DNA from: Rachycentron canadum
Lineage: Eukaryota > Chordata > Actinopteri > Carangiformes > Rachycentridae
Assembly: GCA_038496675.1 (NCBI GenBank)
Contig: CM076654.1
Location: 12,143,497-12,207,496 of the forward strand
Direction: 5' to 3'
DNA length: 64,000 bases
How positions within the stretch are numbered: the stretch's first letter is position 1; each line of letters opens with the position of its first letter. The position numbers and the translations under genes are program-made. The notes beneath the pieces were generated by a model. It had not been told where the DNA came from and ran no database searches. It saw nothing but the letters and a program-made list of their open reading frames with translations. Positions 36,701 to 50,751 of this stretch are shown here, piece by piece.

Positions 36701-37809
36701 ATAATTTAAGCTATTTGTGGTTTTTGCAGCTGACGGATGGTGGGAAGGCAGCTAAAGCGGGTATAGCTGTTGGTGACATGGTTTTGTCCATCGACGGCAT
36801 CACCACAGACGGCATGAACCACCTGGAGGCCCAGAACAAGATCAAGAGCTGTGCTGACAACCTCAGCCTCACCCTGCAGAAGTAAGCAATGACGTCACAC
36901 TGTGTGTGTGTGTGTCTGTAACAAAGCCACTCCACTTAACAATGATTTAATGTGTGACTGTGCGTGGGTAACCATTCATTTCAACACAACACAGGATCCA
37001 TACACTCCCTTTGAAACCGTCACAAACAACTAATCTCGACATCAAACTTAAAGGACATGCTTCCCCTTTGAACTCGGGACTGCATCCAGGCAGATGTTCA
37101 GTGTTGTTGTCGAAGTTAATCTTAGCCTTAACACATAGCAGCACCATTCGTTTTGCCTGATTTCCCATTCCCTAAAGGAAAGGGGAATCGCTCAAATCAC
37201 AACGAGAGCAACACACATGTGGACCACCCCCTCTTCCTCACGACCTTCTGCTCACTATTTGGTGGAGTCCTGTTCAACAGTGGAGCTGATTTATCACAAG
37301 CATTTGTGTTACTCTATGTAACTGTGTGTGCATTTGTCTAGCTTCATATTGGTTCACATGTGGTATGAATTGTCTGGTTCTTTGGCAGCACTTATAGGCA
37401 TATGTGTGTTTTTATTCAAACACCGTGAGACATTTAGGGCTCCTACACTTGTCCTTTTGAATGCAAGATCATGAAAGAAAGAGCAGATTTACAGTATATG
37501 GTGCTTACACAGATAAAACTTGATAAATTAATTTTGCTGCACATAAAATCAGAATAGACTGAAGTAGTAAAATGCTTGGTTTGCTTTTCTTTTTGTTTCA
37601 TTGTAACATTTCATGTCTGTGTCTCATTCTATACTCCCTTTATGACTTTTCATACACCCTTCCTTTCAATTCTCCCCTCGTTTGAGACTAACTGAGCATG
37701 TCCTTTAATTTGAGTCCAAATGATGACAGACTGAAGATGTTTTCTTTTGGTCGAGTGTGGCAAAAAGCACATGCTATCACAAGGCTTCTTGTAACTCAAG
37801 GTCAGTGTG

Positions 37810-37847
<38 letters not shown>

Positions 37848-40800
37848 TGGGTGTGTTACTGTGAGTGAAAGATGTCCATGGTCAAACATATTTTATAATG
37901 AGGGAAACAGGCTTTAACATTTGACTTAAGGTCATTGATAGATTAGTTATTTGTCAAAGTGGGGGCTCATATTCTGATAGATGACCAGAGAAAGGTCACT
38001 GGGATTTGCTGACAATGATGTGGAAGATATGTGGCCACTTAAACCGTAATAGTTTTTGCAGGAAACAGAGGCATTCATTTGATTCATTTCATACCTTTAA
38101 ATAATTTCAAATACACAAAACAGCACATCTCAGCAAATTCATCAAACATCACAAAATCTTGGTTGATTTTTGGAAATAATTACTTTTAAACTGATTAGGG
38201 GAAGTGTGGTTTGTACTGAGAAGTGTTCCAAGCTCTGGCTCTTGATTTATGTAGAAGAACAATAGCACACTACATCACACTGCATCTGCTAATATAGTTT
38301 GTCTCCTTAAAGTTGCCTGAGAACATGTGGATAAGTGGAAAACTAATAGCTTCAACATTCCTGTGCTTCACCTAAGCTTTTGGCACAGGTTTCACACAAT
38401 GTTGATATGAGAGTGAAACTGTACGATTCTTCAGAGCCATCTGATGGTTAGCTTAGCTTAGCATAAAAAATGGAAGTAGTGGGAAACGCCTACCTGTTCT
38501 GTTACGCTCTACGACTATGGCAGACATCAAGCTGACTTGAAGGGTTGATTCATGCCCTATTAGAAACACATGGAATAGCTTGTTTCATTAAGTGGCAGTA
38601 TTATATTATTAAGTTTGTGTGACCAGGCAGCCACTTTGGGGGCAGCTGGCTCCAATTTTTGCCTTACTAGAGTGTTTTAGGATGCACAAAATAGACACTA
38701 ATCCCTGTGACTTAACCGGACTCCATTTATAAGATAAGAAATAAGATCAGAGTTTCATGGTTCCTTTCTGTTTGTTGCTTGTCATTCATTGGCACTGTGA
38801 ATGAGACGTACTGTATACTCAAAGCGTGTCATGCCAAGGTCAACATCTGGACTTTAATGGGTTTAGATGTGTAATGGAAAGAACCAATCTAGTCTTGTTT
38901 CTGTTAGTTTTCATAGTCATCACGTGCTTCTTTTTTCATTTTCCCTTTCTGTAGATTTTGATTGGGTTTGTCACTGGGTCAGATAGCAAAAGGAATGATA
39001 ACAGTGAAATGTGTTAACAATGCATGTGACGTCTGTGTGTATGTGTATTTTCAAAGGAGACAAGTTGTTATTCCTTCTCCAAATAAAGGGATGAAGAGAT
39101 GGGCAGCAGATGTGTGAAGGACAAGAAAGGGAAAAGCTGCAAAGTGAAGTTGTCTCTAAAAGAAAAATTTAAACTGACATATGGAGCTGAATTTGCCATG
39201 GCTACAATTATTTTTTAAGATGACAGGGCAGATGTAAGGAGGGCCAAATTATCCTGGCACTGAAGCACCTCTCCATCCAGTAAAAAAAAAAAGCTGGAAC
39301 AGAACTGGGATTTATTAACTGTAAAGTATAGCCAGATAAATGCATGAATTCATACACCATGGTTACCAGCAAATTCATCACACACCAACATTTATTTAGC
39401 TGTCTGAGACTTTCCTTATTTCTACGGTGGAAAACATATTACAGTAAAGTAAGCAGCACTGAAACTGGAGTTGACAGGTGCCAAAACAACAGTTTGTTGA
39501 TGTTTCATTCTCACCAAGCTCAAATGTTCAAGATCTTGATGATCAGATTATTAAAGGCCTTTGTATCTCAGATTGTCTCTGATTCTCTCGTACAAACTCC
39601 TGCTTCACATTTGTGGTGAGCTATCCTGGTTCCTGTGTTAAACACTGGTTTTTACAAAAGTATTCACATCATAGAGATTTTCCACTTTATAGGCAGATCT
39701 TGCATACATCAAAGGCTTTTTTTTTTTTTTTTATCATTTTCTTTGATCCATGAGAAATTTCTTTTTAAAGGAAGATCTGGAAAAGACCACAATCTTTTAT
39801 CTGGTTTGTGTTTTTAATCTTAAAAAGATCAGGAACAATACTTTTGTTTAATTGATCACTTAGTAAATTTTGTGACTTAACAATTTTCAAAAAGTTCATG
39901 CTACACTGCGTTTCAGGATGACTGCTGAGTTCACATGCTTGTTTTTAATGTGTGTGTGTTCAAGTCCTACATCTATTGAGCTGAACTATATTTAGCGTGT
40001 CTAGCGATGTGGTGTTTAAATTGAATTATATAGCTGTAAGTCTGTTGCTTTACCTTTTGTTACTAATGCAGTGGCTGAGATTGCATAGGCTTTCAAAGAC
40101 CAGTGTCCTTGCCGTCACATACAATGTTTCAGTTAAGTATTTAATATTGTCTGTTACCATATTTTTTTTTATCTGTAAATTCAGTTGTATAGATGCTGGT
40201 TTCTCTCAGAATGGAGAAAAAAAAAAAAAGAAAAGAAAAATTTGGACCTGGACCAGCATAAAGGGAATAAATTAGTAATGTTAACGGGGTACTCATCTGA
40301 AATGTTTGTTGTTTTACCTAACAGTCTTTGCAAGAGTTTGTCTTCTGTCTAGGAATGCACTTTGTATTGTTCTGTTAATAATAGCAAATGCAAACTTTTG
40401 GTTCACAACTCTTTGTAGCCACAGTGGCTTTCTCTCAAACAGTGTCAGTGTGTCCAGTTTCCCTGCTAAGAATGTGAGGTAGACAGACTGAAAGAAACAA
40501 AAAACAGGAGGAAAGGGAGGAGGAAGGGCGGAAAAAGCCAAAAGAAGTTGAGAGAGGCAAATGGAAGTCAGAATCTGCCAAAGAGATGAAAGAGAAACAG
40601 ATAAACTATGGATCACCCTGCTTGATGGCACCAGGAGAAAATGTTAAAACATCACCAGCTCAATGTTTAGTTTCTTAGATGTTCCTAAAGTTTTGCTATG
40701 AATATTGACGCACAGCTGTAGAAAAAATGCAGTTGTTTCTGGGAATTTCTTTTTTCAATAAATCATTTTTCGTTCTTATCTTCAGTGTCAAACTGAATTC

Positions 40801-43800
40801 CATTTGATGAGACCAATAAAAACAACCAATACCTTGTTCGCTAGATCGACTGTTTTACTTCGATGATGATATCACACACATGTGCAACACATGTTCCTGT
40901 AACACACACGTTTAGACTGTCAAATAGCTTGTTTGGGTGAGGCAGAGAAGCAGCATAACTTCATATCAGAGAACCTGGATCCAGCAAATGTTTAGCAGTT
41001 TTTGCATCAAAAATTAGTGAAACCATTAATTGGTTATCAAAACAGTTGGAGATTAATTGAATGGTTGGAGGAACAAGAGACACAGTGAGCAGAAAACTGA
41101 TGAGGTGTGTGGACTCAGGAGGTGTAGTTGGTGTGGGGAATGGAAACTGAGAAATCGACATTGGCCATGAAATGGAAGAACAGAAATGGAGGTGTAGTTT
41201 GAAAGCAGGGTGGAAGTGAAAGAGAGTGGCGTCACATTTGGAACAAGAATAACTAAAGCAGAAGGACATATCCTTCTTGCTGATGATTTTGTCCTGAAGC
41301 TGTCCCACTAGTATAATGCAATCACAGTGTTTCAACACTTGAATTAGACTCTACTGATATCATTATTCTCTGTAGAGGTTCACCAAAGTTAAATTAAACT
41401 GCTCATTTCAACCAGTTATTCTGTGCAACAAAACCACCTTTGTGTTTGCCAGTGTCTGACTAAATGCTTTATTCCCCACAGTGAAGTCTTTTCAAAATTC
41501 ATTTGACTATTTAATGGGCCTGTGTGTACGTGTGTGTGTGTCTTTTTCACTGGTAATGGCACAGACTCGAGGTCTTGATGTGATTGAGTTAAAGGGTACA
41601 AACTGAAACACAGTTAACCTGATGCACTCGCCCACATGCACGTAAGCACATCACAGTACATAGCAAATGACATGAAGGCATGATTTAAACAAGTGAACAC
41701 GCAAAGAAGAGAGGTTTTGAGGCAGCTTTTGTGTTGTGCTGAGTTAATTGGTTCCACTTCTCTTTTTATCAGAGTGGAGATCTCGCCCTGTTGAAAGGAC
41801 CTCAACCAGCATAATTACAGTGCTTGACTAGCCTTTTCTCTGTGACTAAGTGTCTCCATGGTGGAGTTCACACGTGCATTTACAATAGTGAGATCTGGTA
41901 GCATTCATGCAGAAAGCCACAAGGACAGGCCATAATAATTCATAGAAAAACAATTAGCCTGCTTTGCTACACAGTGGTGATATTGTTTTACTGTGGTGGG
42001 ACTGATTTACACACTCCCTCCAAATGCGTTAACACACATAACAGTTGAGTTTAGCTCACCCTATCTTGCACAGACATTAATCTGCGCTCCCTATAGTACA
42101 TGCAAAGAGGCAAAGAACAATAATGGAGATATTTATTTGTTGCAGGAAGTATGGTACACCTTAATGTTTACTTCAAGCAAACACACCCACAAACCTACTC
42201 ATACACACATAGGCAAGTACACATACACACACAGATCTCACACTGACAGCTGCTAAAGTTATTTTGAGTCTGGAAGTTGGCTGTAGGTGTGTTGGCAAGG
42301 GGTAGGGTGACGGAAGTTTATGTAGGGTTGGGGGTATATGTTTTTGTTTTGTTGACATTGTTTTCTATGAATAGAGACAATGACATGCCTGGGTTGTATG
42401 TGCATATGCTGATGCTTGTGTGCAGCCATGTGTCCAACAAACAAAGGAACACACTGTACACGTGCATCGATGATATTACCTTGGTCTGGGGCTGCAGAGT
42501 GTACCACTGGTATATAGGTATAGTGCCTAGTTACTGGATATTTATAGAGTTATATATAACTTTATAGAGTTAGATTTAATTATTTTTGTGAAAATGTATA
42601 GATGTAAATTCCTTCTGTGTCTTATTTCTGACCGGTTTATGGTATAATTATGCCCACAATGAAATCTGAAGTTGGCTGTGTGCACATACCTGACTAATTG
42701 CCTCTCATCATATCAGAAATATGAGAAAGCATCCGTTACATCATTGGTCATTTGATGTATGGGAGGTATGGGTCAGTTACCTGCTTGTAGGCAAGACTGG
42801 TAGTGTAATCACATGATCTATTGCCCGTTTTTAGCCTACCCTTTGAAATGAAACCTAGTATGGACGGCATGCTTACTTGGAACTGACCTGGGTGTAACAA
42901 GAACAGCATGTTTAAACAAGCCTAGCTTTGAAGGGGAGAGATAATTGGATTCCCTATTTACAAAAACTGGAGGGACCATGCTTTTACAAAAATACATGTC
43001 AACATTTGGCCTGAAGTGTTTCAGAGCAAAGAAAGCCAACTCCCTATGAAAGGGGACTAAGGTGTGAATAGAAAAAAAATCACTATAGTGATCCACACGG
43101 AGCAATGTTCAAAGTAAAGTAAAATAGTTTTTTTTTTTGAAGGGCAGTGGCTTATTTTAATTCATGTGGTAATGGAACTTCCTGTTAGTACAGTGCAGCA
43201 TGTTATGTCTGTGTTGATAGATTGTTGAGAGAGAGATGGGAATAATATGCAGATGCAAAGTTGCAATGTTGTGGTGCCTGTGTCTTAACCCTTAAGTCAC
43301 TATGCTGCTTCTCTTCATATCCCTACAATTATGTTAGTAAACATTGTTTGTGATCTGGTAAATTTGTTTGGTCTACAATCTGATGGAGCTCAGATAAGCT
43401 CACTTTGTTTGCACTGGCTTTACCAATATTGCGTTCATACTACAGATAATGGAAAACACCACTATGAGACTAAATGTTTAGAGGAGCTATATATTTAAAC
43501 TCAGTTACTGGTCTACATAAGGGGTTTATTGCTGTTTGTATCAATATGTGAGTTGGGAAAAAAATTATGAAATTAGTCAAAATGTGTCACATACTGTTGA
43601 AACGAGCATATTTATGGCCAGATCAGTTCGAGCTTGGAGGACTTGTACTTTAGATGCAGAAATCCACAGCTCTATGTAAATCCTCTTTTCTGAGATACTC
43701 TCTGCAGCTGCCATTGCCACTTACTCAGCTCTGATATTTGCCAAAGATGTTCCAAAGCCAAGAGTGCTAAACTGGGTTCACCTGTCTCTGTCTTTCACTG

Positions 43801-46800
43801 CTCCCTAGTATTTGCCAAAGATCATCTAAAGCTGATGGCCACCATGTCTGGATAGGCTTGTACTATTTGCCAGTAATATCCTAATACCATGAGAATGCAG
43901 CTACAGCTAAACACACCTGTTTCTGCCTGTCCTCTGCTAGTCTGTTGTTTTTGCCAAAGAAAATACAAAGCCCAAGAACATTAGGGGTCCGTGAAGGTAG
44001 CCTATGGATATTCTGAGGCCAAGAACGCTGTGTTAAGCTCATCTGTCTCAACTTTTTTAATTCTTCTCTGCTATTTGCCAAATATATCTTACTGTAAGCC
44101 AAGTGCTCTCATCTTCTCGTCTTTAGGCCAGCCAGCAGTGTTGAACAATACCCAAATGGGCAGCTGGAGTAGTGAAGAATCATCTGGACTGATTAAGAGA
44201 AAAATAATAATTACTATAAGTGAGTTTCAGGGTGTAAGGCACAGTCGGACCATAAACTGTGCACTCAGCAGTTTTGTTCCAAATAAAATAAACTTCTAAT
44301 TATAGTTATAAATGGCTCTATAATAAATTGCAATCAACATGTTTTGAAACGCAATACACTCCCAGACACAATTTGCCATCTTCTCTTATAGTTCTCACAT
44401 TCAGTTTTAAGGCTGCGATCTTATCATTTCAGTTTGGCTCGGACATGTTTTAGTTCAGCCAAATGACTCGGCGTGTATATATTGTTGCCCTGGTTTTATT
44501 ACATAATCGGATGACACCGTGTTCAACTCAGGCAGAGGGTGTAATCTGAAGGAGCGATTTAATTTTGAATGCAACTATTCTTATTTTTTTCATTACAAAT
44601 ATAAATCTGTTACTTTCTGACACAACATCCTTCATGCTAATAACAAAAATGATACTGTACATACCTTGTCGCGTCTACCTTGTACCCTGTCATCCCTCCC
44701 TGCCTTCCCTTTCTCCACTATTTCCACCATCCTTCTTCATGCTCATCTGTTGAAAATGCTATGATTTTTATAGTGGAAAAAAAAAAAGAGCCTGAAGGAA
44801 TTCTGTGACTCCAGGTATTTGTTTAATATCAGAGCCAGGATCATTTTATGATCACTGTTGTATCACTGTCGCATAGGTTTCTAAGGTATCTGACTCAGTC
44901 TCATTCAGAGAACATCTGGAGGGCAGTGTGTGAGAGCCAGACAGAGAGAAAGCAAGAGAGGGGCCAAGTAAACAGAAACAGTAACTTGGACACCAAACGT
45001 AGGATGAAAAAGATGAAAATAAAAATAAATTAAGGAAAAATAAATGTAACCCATTAAATCTTGCATATCAGTGAGTGCATCTGTCTGAGTTATACTGACA
45101 CCCATCAATATCCATAACCTTCTCACCAGACATAAGACCAGATGTTGAATATGGAAAACACTTCCTGGTCCAGTTGTGGATCATTGTGATGGGCAGGCTG
45201 TCTCAGCGCTGAGTGCTGGATCTTTACCATGTCTTTCTTTCTTCTGCTTGATGATTGACTAGGTTGTTTTCTGTCTTTAAAAAAAACAAATGTGAGCTGC
45301 TAGAGAAAAAAAAAAGAAGTTGTAAATTAGACAGGAATAAAAGTCTCTCCCATTCTCACTCAAATTAAATACACATTTTAGTTAGTGTTTTGCCTTTCAG
45401 TTATACTCCTGGTGAACACAGTGTTGATGCGGTAAGTATATTAATTAAGACCATAGTTCAGAGCAGGATAGATCTTAAAAACCGCACCACTGAGAACCCA
45501 TTAATCGTACATTTCTGCTTTAATTCATCCCTTTTGGGACCCCCCTAGAATCCTACAGATGTCCTCATGATCCAGTCTGGGCCCCCCAGTACCACTGATT
45601 TCCCTTACAGAGCCCCAGCATGTACTCAGTTTGCCTGCAAGGCAGAGATTCCTAAACCCCTCCTGCCCAGGACCTGCACTTTAAACAATGCTATCCTCAT
45701 CCGAGACTCATGAAATCACACCAGGGCTTTGGCTGTGTTGGTTTTAACCTATGTTGTGTAATTTAAATAAGTTTGACAGCACTGACATTACGACCTTGAT
45801 AAATCCAGATTTGCTCAGTGGAGCAGTTGTTTCTTCTCTTGAGTTGTATGGTTCTAGTTGAGATTGTCATAGTGCGTTTGTCAATCAGCTGCAGTAAGAA
45901 AGAAATCACTGTTTTGTGATTTCTGTAAACCTGTGGTTGCAGTGTGGACATGTTTAGTATGTATTTCGCAAACAGGCTGGCTAAACTCCAGTTACAGTCC
46001 ATGGAGTTGTTAGTTTATTCAAGTAGACTTTAAATCTTTTAAATGATGATAGCAGTGTTTAATGTGGGAGTTGCCATGAAGTGAGCAGAGAGGCATGACG
46101 TGACAATATCAGGTCAAGAATCATTAACAATGAGAAAAAGTGCTTTAAACACAGCATGCTTGGGTGTGTTCTGAGAAAAATGCTGTGGCAATTTAGGAGT
46201 ATTTGTGTTTTGCTGTATGTGTGACTGCATGCCAATGTGTGCTTGCCTGTCCCTGTGTCTGCATGTCTTTTTGAATACCTCCATGTAAGCTCCTCTGTTT
46301 ATATGTACAGCTTTTTCTTCTTGGTCAATCTGCTGTGACACAAAGCCGTAAAAGTTTAAATTAGATTTCAAAAGACAACACAGGGCTCCGTTTCTTCTAT
46401 CTACTGTTTTACTGCCCCCTCACTCCAAAGACAGAGCAGACAGTAAGACTTACCTCTATAGACACTACCAGTAAACCAAACAGTTTAATTACACCTTCAT
46501 GTAAAAAGAAAACATCTGTCCCCTGCCTTTTAAAGATATATTTCTGCATGAACGTAATGTTTCATAAAATTACCTTTATGATCTTTAGAAAGCAGCTAGG
46601 CACTCTTCATCTGTTTAACTGCCCAAAATTATACAGAAATTTGGTGTGTTGTTTGAGTTATATGTTGAACAGTAACTTTTTTGCTTTGAAGTTGTCAAAA
46701 TGTCCATACAGCAGATATTACTTTGTCTCTCAAACATCTCTTCTCCATCCTTCTTATTTACTTTTAATGAACTTTGTGTCCTCCATTATACAAAATCAAT

Positions 46801-48219
46801 ATGATGTGTACTATATAGGATCAGTATATTCTAGTTTGGATCCCCCATATTTTCACTTTTACATGGTCTTTCACACACACACATTTATAAGTTTGAGTTT
46901 ACAACCTTTATTTAGTGAAGACAAGTTGGCTACATGAGATGTGCAGGTAGTTGCACAGAGTAGCCCTTCCTCTTCCTGTGGAGTGGTGGGGGTTGTTACT
47001 TAGTTATCGAGGCAACGCTCCCCTGCCCCTTTGCTCTGTTGGGGTTTTGATGCAGTACTGTTGACCTTCAGGCTGTTGGGAGACATTGCCTCCTTTCTCC
47101 TACCCTGGTGGGGTTTAACTTAATGTGTCTGTTTCCTCTCATGGTCTGCTTTTAAGACTCCTCACGGTGCCAGTCTACCGCTGCGTGTTTTTGTTACGAA
47201 GTGAGCGTCAATAAAATGTGCTTGTTTGTTGCTATGTTACCACAGGAAATGCAGTTGGAATATGTTTAGGCATTTTCTGTCAGTTCATTACCTTCTTCTG
47301 TGGTAACCAACAAAAAAAGGACATTCTGTGCAATTGCAATCAAATTACATTCATAGATTTTCTCGTAAAATGTCAAATAAAACGTGTCTTAAATAGCTGG
47401 GCTTCAGATCAGGTCTGTGCAACTTTAATGTGAACCACAGCGGATTGGTATTGTTCGTACCCTCAGGCTGCTGCAGAGGATAATGAAGACTGAACATTAT
47501 TTCAAATAGAAAATTAGGTTTGTGTATATCATCACATCACTTATTTCTAACATGGATGAAAAAACCTGGAGGAACACAATTGTTTTAAAAAAAATAAATA
47601 AATAACAGTTTTAACTGTGGAAATTCATTGAATTTTTTTCTTCTGTCTGTTACTGTTATTGTTCAAATGCTGCACTGCAAATTTCCTCAAAGTTTATTTA
47701 ATTGGGTTGAGTAATGTTGTAGTGAAACTTGCAGTTAACATATTTTGCTCCTTTGGTCTGGTCAGTGTCAGCCTTTCTTTTAGGATCTCGTGTGAAGTCG
47801 TACTAAGCTGAAAGGGTCTGTCGAGGCCTCTGGAGATAGAGGTGGGAGGTAATGGATAAAGAACAGGGAGGATCACACATACACATTCACACCACACACA
47901 CACACACACTGATAAAGAGACATGTTCACACACATTAAACACAGACCTACAGTACTTGTGATCTGTGGGTGACCTATGTCTCCTGTGGTCTTTTCTAATG
48001 TGCAGTCTGATAAAACCAGGCAGACTCAGATTCCAGATCTATTTAAAGGCCATTTCTAGATAAACTCACACATTGGCAGAGAAATGACACAGTTGTTTTG
48101 GGATTTAATCACACCAGCAGAGGAATGTTACATCAGTTGGTGAGATCAGGAGACTCTTGCTTAACTGTCTATGAGTATGGAGCCATAACTACATCATACT
48201 TGCGCTAGCTCCCCCAGCG

Positions 48220-48251
<32 letters not shown>

Positions 48252-49940
48252 GTAAACACACACAGACTCACTCATTAGACACCCAAATAGCGAACCACAC
48301 GTGGTAATGATTCTGCCAGTCACTCTGTTCTTAGTGGTGTCCTGGCATTTTCTCCTGGTCATGTTTTTTTTTCACTGTCTGCTTCAGTTTAAGGTAAAAC
48401 TGAAAAAAAAAAAAGCCTGAAACCAAACCAGCACACTCTTCACCCTTTTTTTCCTAATAAGGCACAGAAAAAGAAATAAATACAGAAGTGCTCAGACTGT
48501 GTATCCGTCCTTTAGGAATGACGACTGCATACATTTAAGAGGGCTTTGTTTTAATAATCATTATCACTTTTGTTTAAAAAGGGTGATCTCATTCCAGGAC
48601 AGGCAAACTACATGAGAGGCAGGAATGAAAGAGGCAAGAGCAAAAGATCATTAAAGTAGAACTGAAGGAAAGGTGCAGAGATGGAATGGGTAGAGAAAGT
48701 GGAGTAAAAGGAAAATAATAAATACCTGGGTTATAGTTGAGCCTGTTCTGCTACAGTTCCTAATTTACAGAGTAAGTCTTGTATCGTGTGTTTCATACTC
48801 GCATCTGTTGCTGGGTCTTAGGGGAAAGAAGAAACAAGTTTGATTTTATCAGTTGTATCCTTGATTCACTGTTGCACAAATGAATACACAGACACTTCTA
48901 ATATTTTTTCCATCACTATGGTTTTGTGCTACTGAGTTAAACTTCCTGTAAAACATTAGAAGAAGAATGGAACAATTGTGAATTTACATATTTTATAAAA
49001 TGACAAATATCAGATACACTTGATTTTTGATAATAGTGTTATGACTTCAGTTGGACAAAAGCATTCCCTTCTGTCTTTGCCGGGAATACAAAAGCAAGCA
49101 AGAGATGCCAAAAATGTCTCACAAAGACAAATTAGGTACAAATCAAAGATGATCACGGCTCATGAAAAACCAGACTGGATTTGAGTCAAACACAACCACA
49201 GTACAGCTTTGTTAAAGAAAACTGAGCCATCTGTAACTTTCACACATATATAATGTTCAGAAATGTGGCAGCTTGTCTAAAAATATAACTGAACAAACTT
49301 TTGGTGTGTGTGTGTGTGTGTGCGTGCGCTTTCATTTAAAGGTTGTTTACAGGTGCAAGTGTATAAATTGGTCTTTGTAGCCTATGTTATCACGCTCACT
49401 AACCCAGTACACATTCCTGGGCCAACCTGTCATGCCTGAAATCACTGTCACCACACCCTACACAATACATTACTGTGTGTCCATGTGTGTATGTGTGTTC
49501 ACCAGACTTTGTTAACTACCTTAAACAATTCTGTCATTCATATGGCAGCACACTCCATTAAAGACCTGCTTATTGCTGAACTATAATTATGTTTGTGTTT
49601 AAATGAGATGGCCTGAGATGATTGATTTCCAGGAGCTACAGTACATACATAAACATATATTGCATGTGCATATGTACTAGTGCGTTTGTGTGTATATCAT
49701 TTTTCAGAGTGCACCCATGCGGATAGTTTTTTGGTTGATTAATCACAAGGTCATACACGAAGGCATCGAGTGTCTGAATCACCTCCACTTGTAAAATTCC
49801 TGCAGACATGTATAGCTTGCCTGTGTGTGCCTATATGTGTATCTGTACCTTTATTTGTGTTTGTGTCCCAGAAAGTGTGTGTGTGTGTGTCAACTGGTGT
49901 TACTTACAGATCCCAGTCAGTGTCACCTTAACCACTCCTG

Positions 49941-49999
<59 letters not shown>

Positions 50000-50610
50000 A
50001 GGCAACAATCTCTTATTGATTCAGTGTGCCTGGTTGCTTGCTGGTGAAGCTAATGGCATGTCAGGGTGCAGCCCTGGAAACATTGGTCAATGAGCTCACT
50101 CGAGTAAGAATAGACCAAAGAGATTAAACACAAATGCGCAACCAAGAACACAGAACAGCCGTGAGGGTTTGGGTGATGTGTGAGTAGGTGAAGAGGAGAT
50201 GGCACCCTTGTCTTTAATGACAAATCTGTGAATGTCAATTTAAAGTATAAATTTAGAAAAATCTGTAAGACTTTACAAGAGAAAGAAAACCATATCATAT
50301 ATAAAACAGGTTCTTGTTCTCTTTAATCATGTTCATACAGTTCACTATACAGTAGTAACGAGATTAGAAGATGTAGATGCAAATATTGCCCAGATGCTCA
50401 GTGAATAGTAAGAAATGCATAATAACAAGTGTTTTCATAAAATACACATCAGTTTTGGCTAAAACATTAACATACAGTTGAATCACCATCTTATTGTTTA
50501 AAGTATTAACTGTGCAGGTGTTGCACTGGATTCATGTTGCTTTTTTACAAAGGAAGAAGGACTGTGGAAACAGAATATAAAAAATGTAACAGCCCATGAA
50601 AGCACAGCTG

Positions 50611-50691
<81 letters not shown>

Positions 50692-50693
50692 CN

Positions 50694-50751
<58 letters not shown>

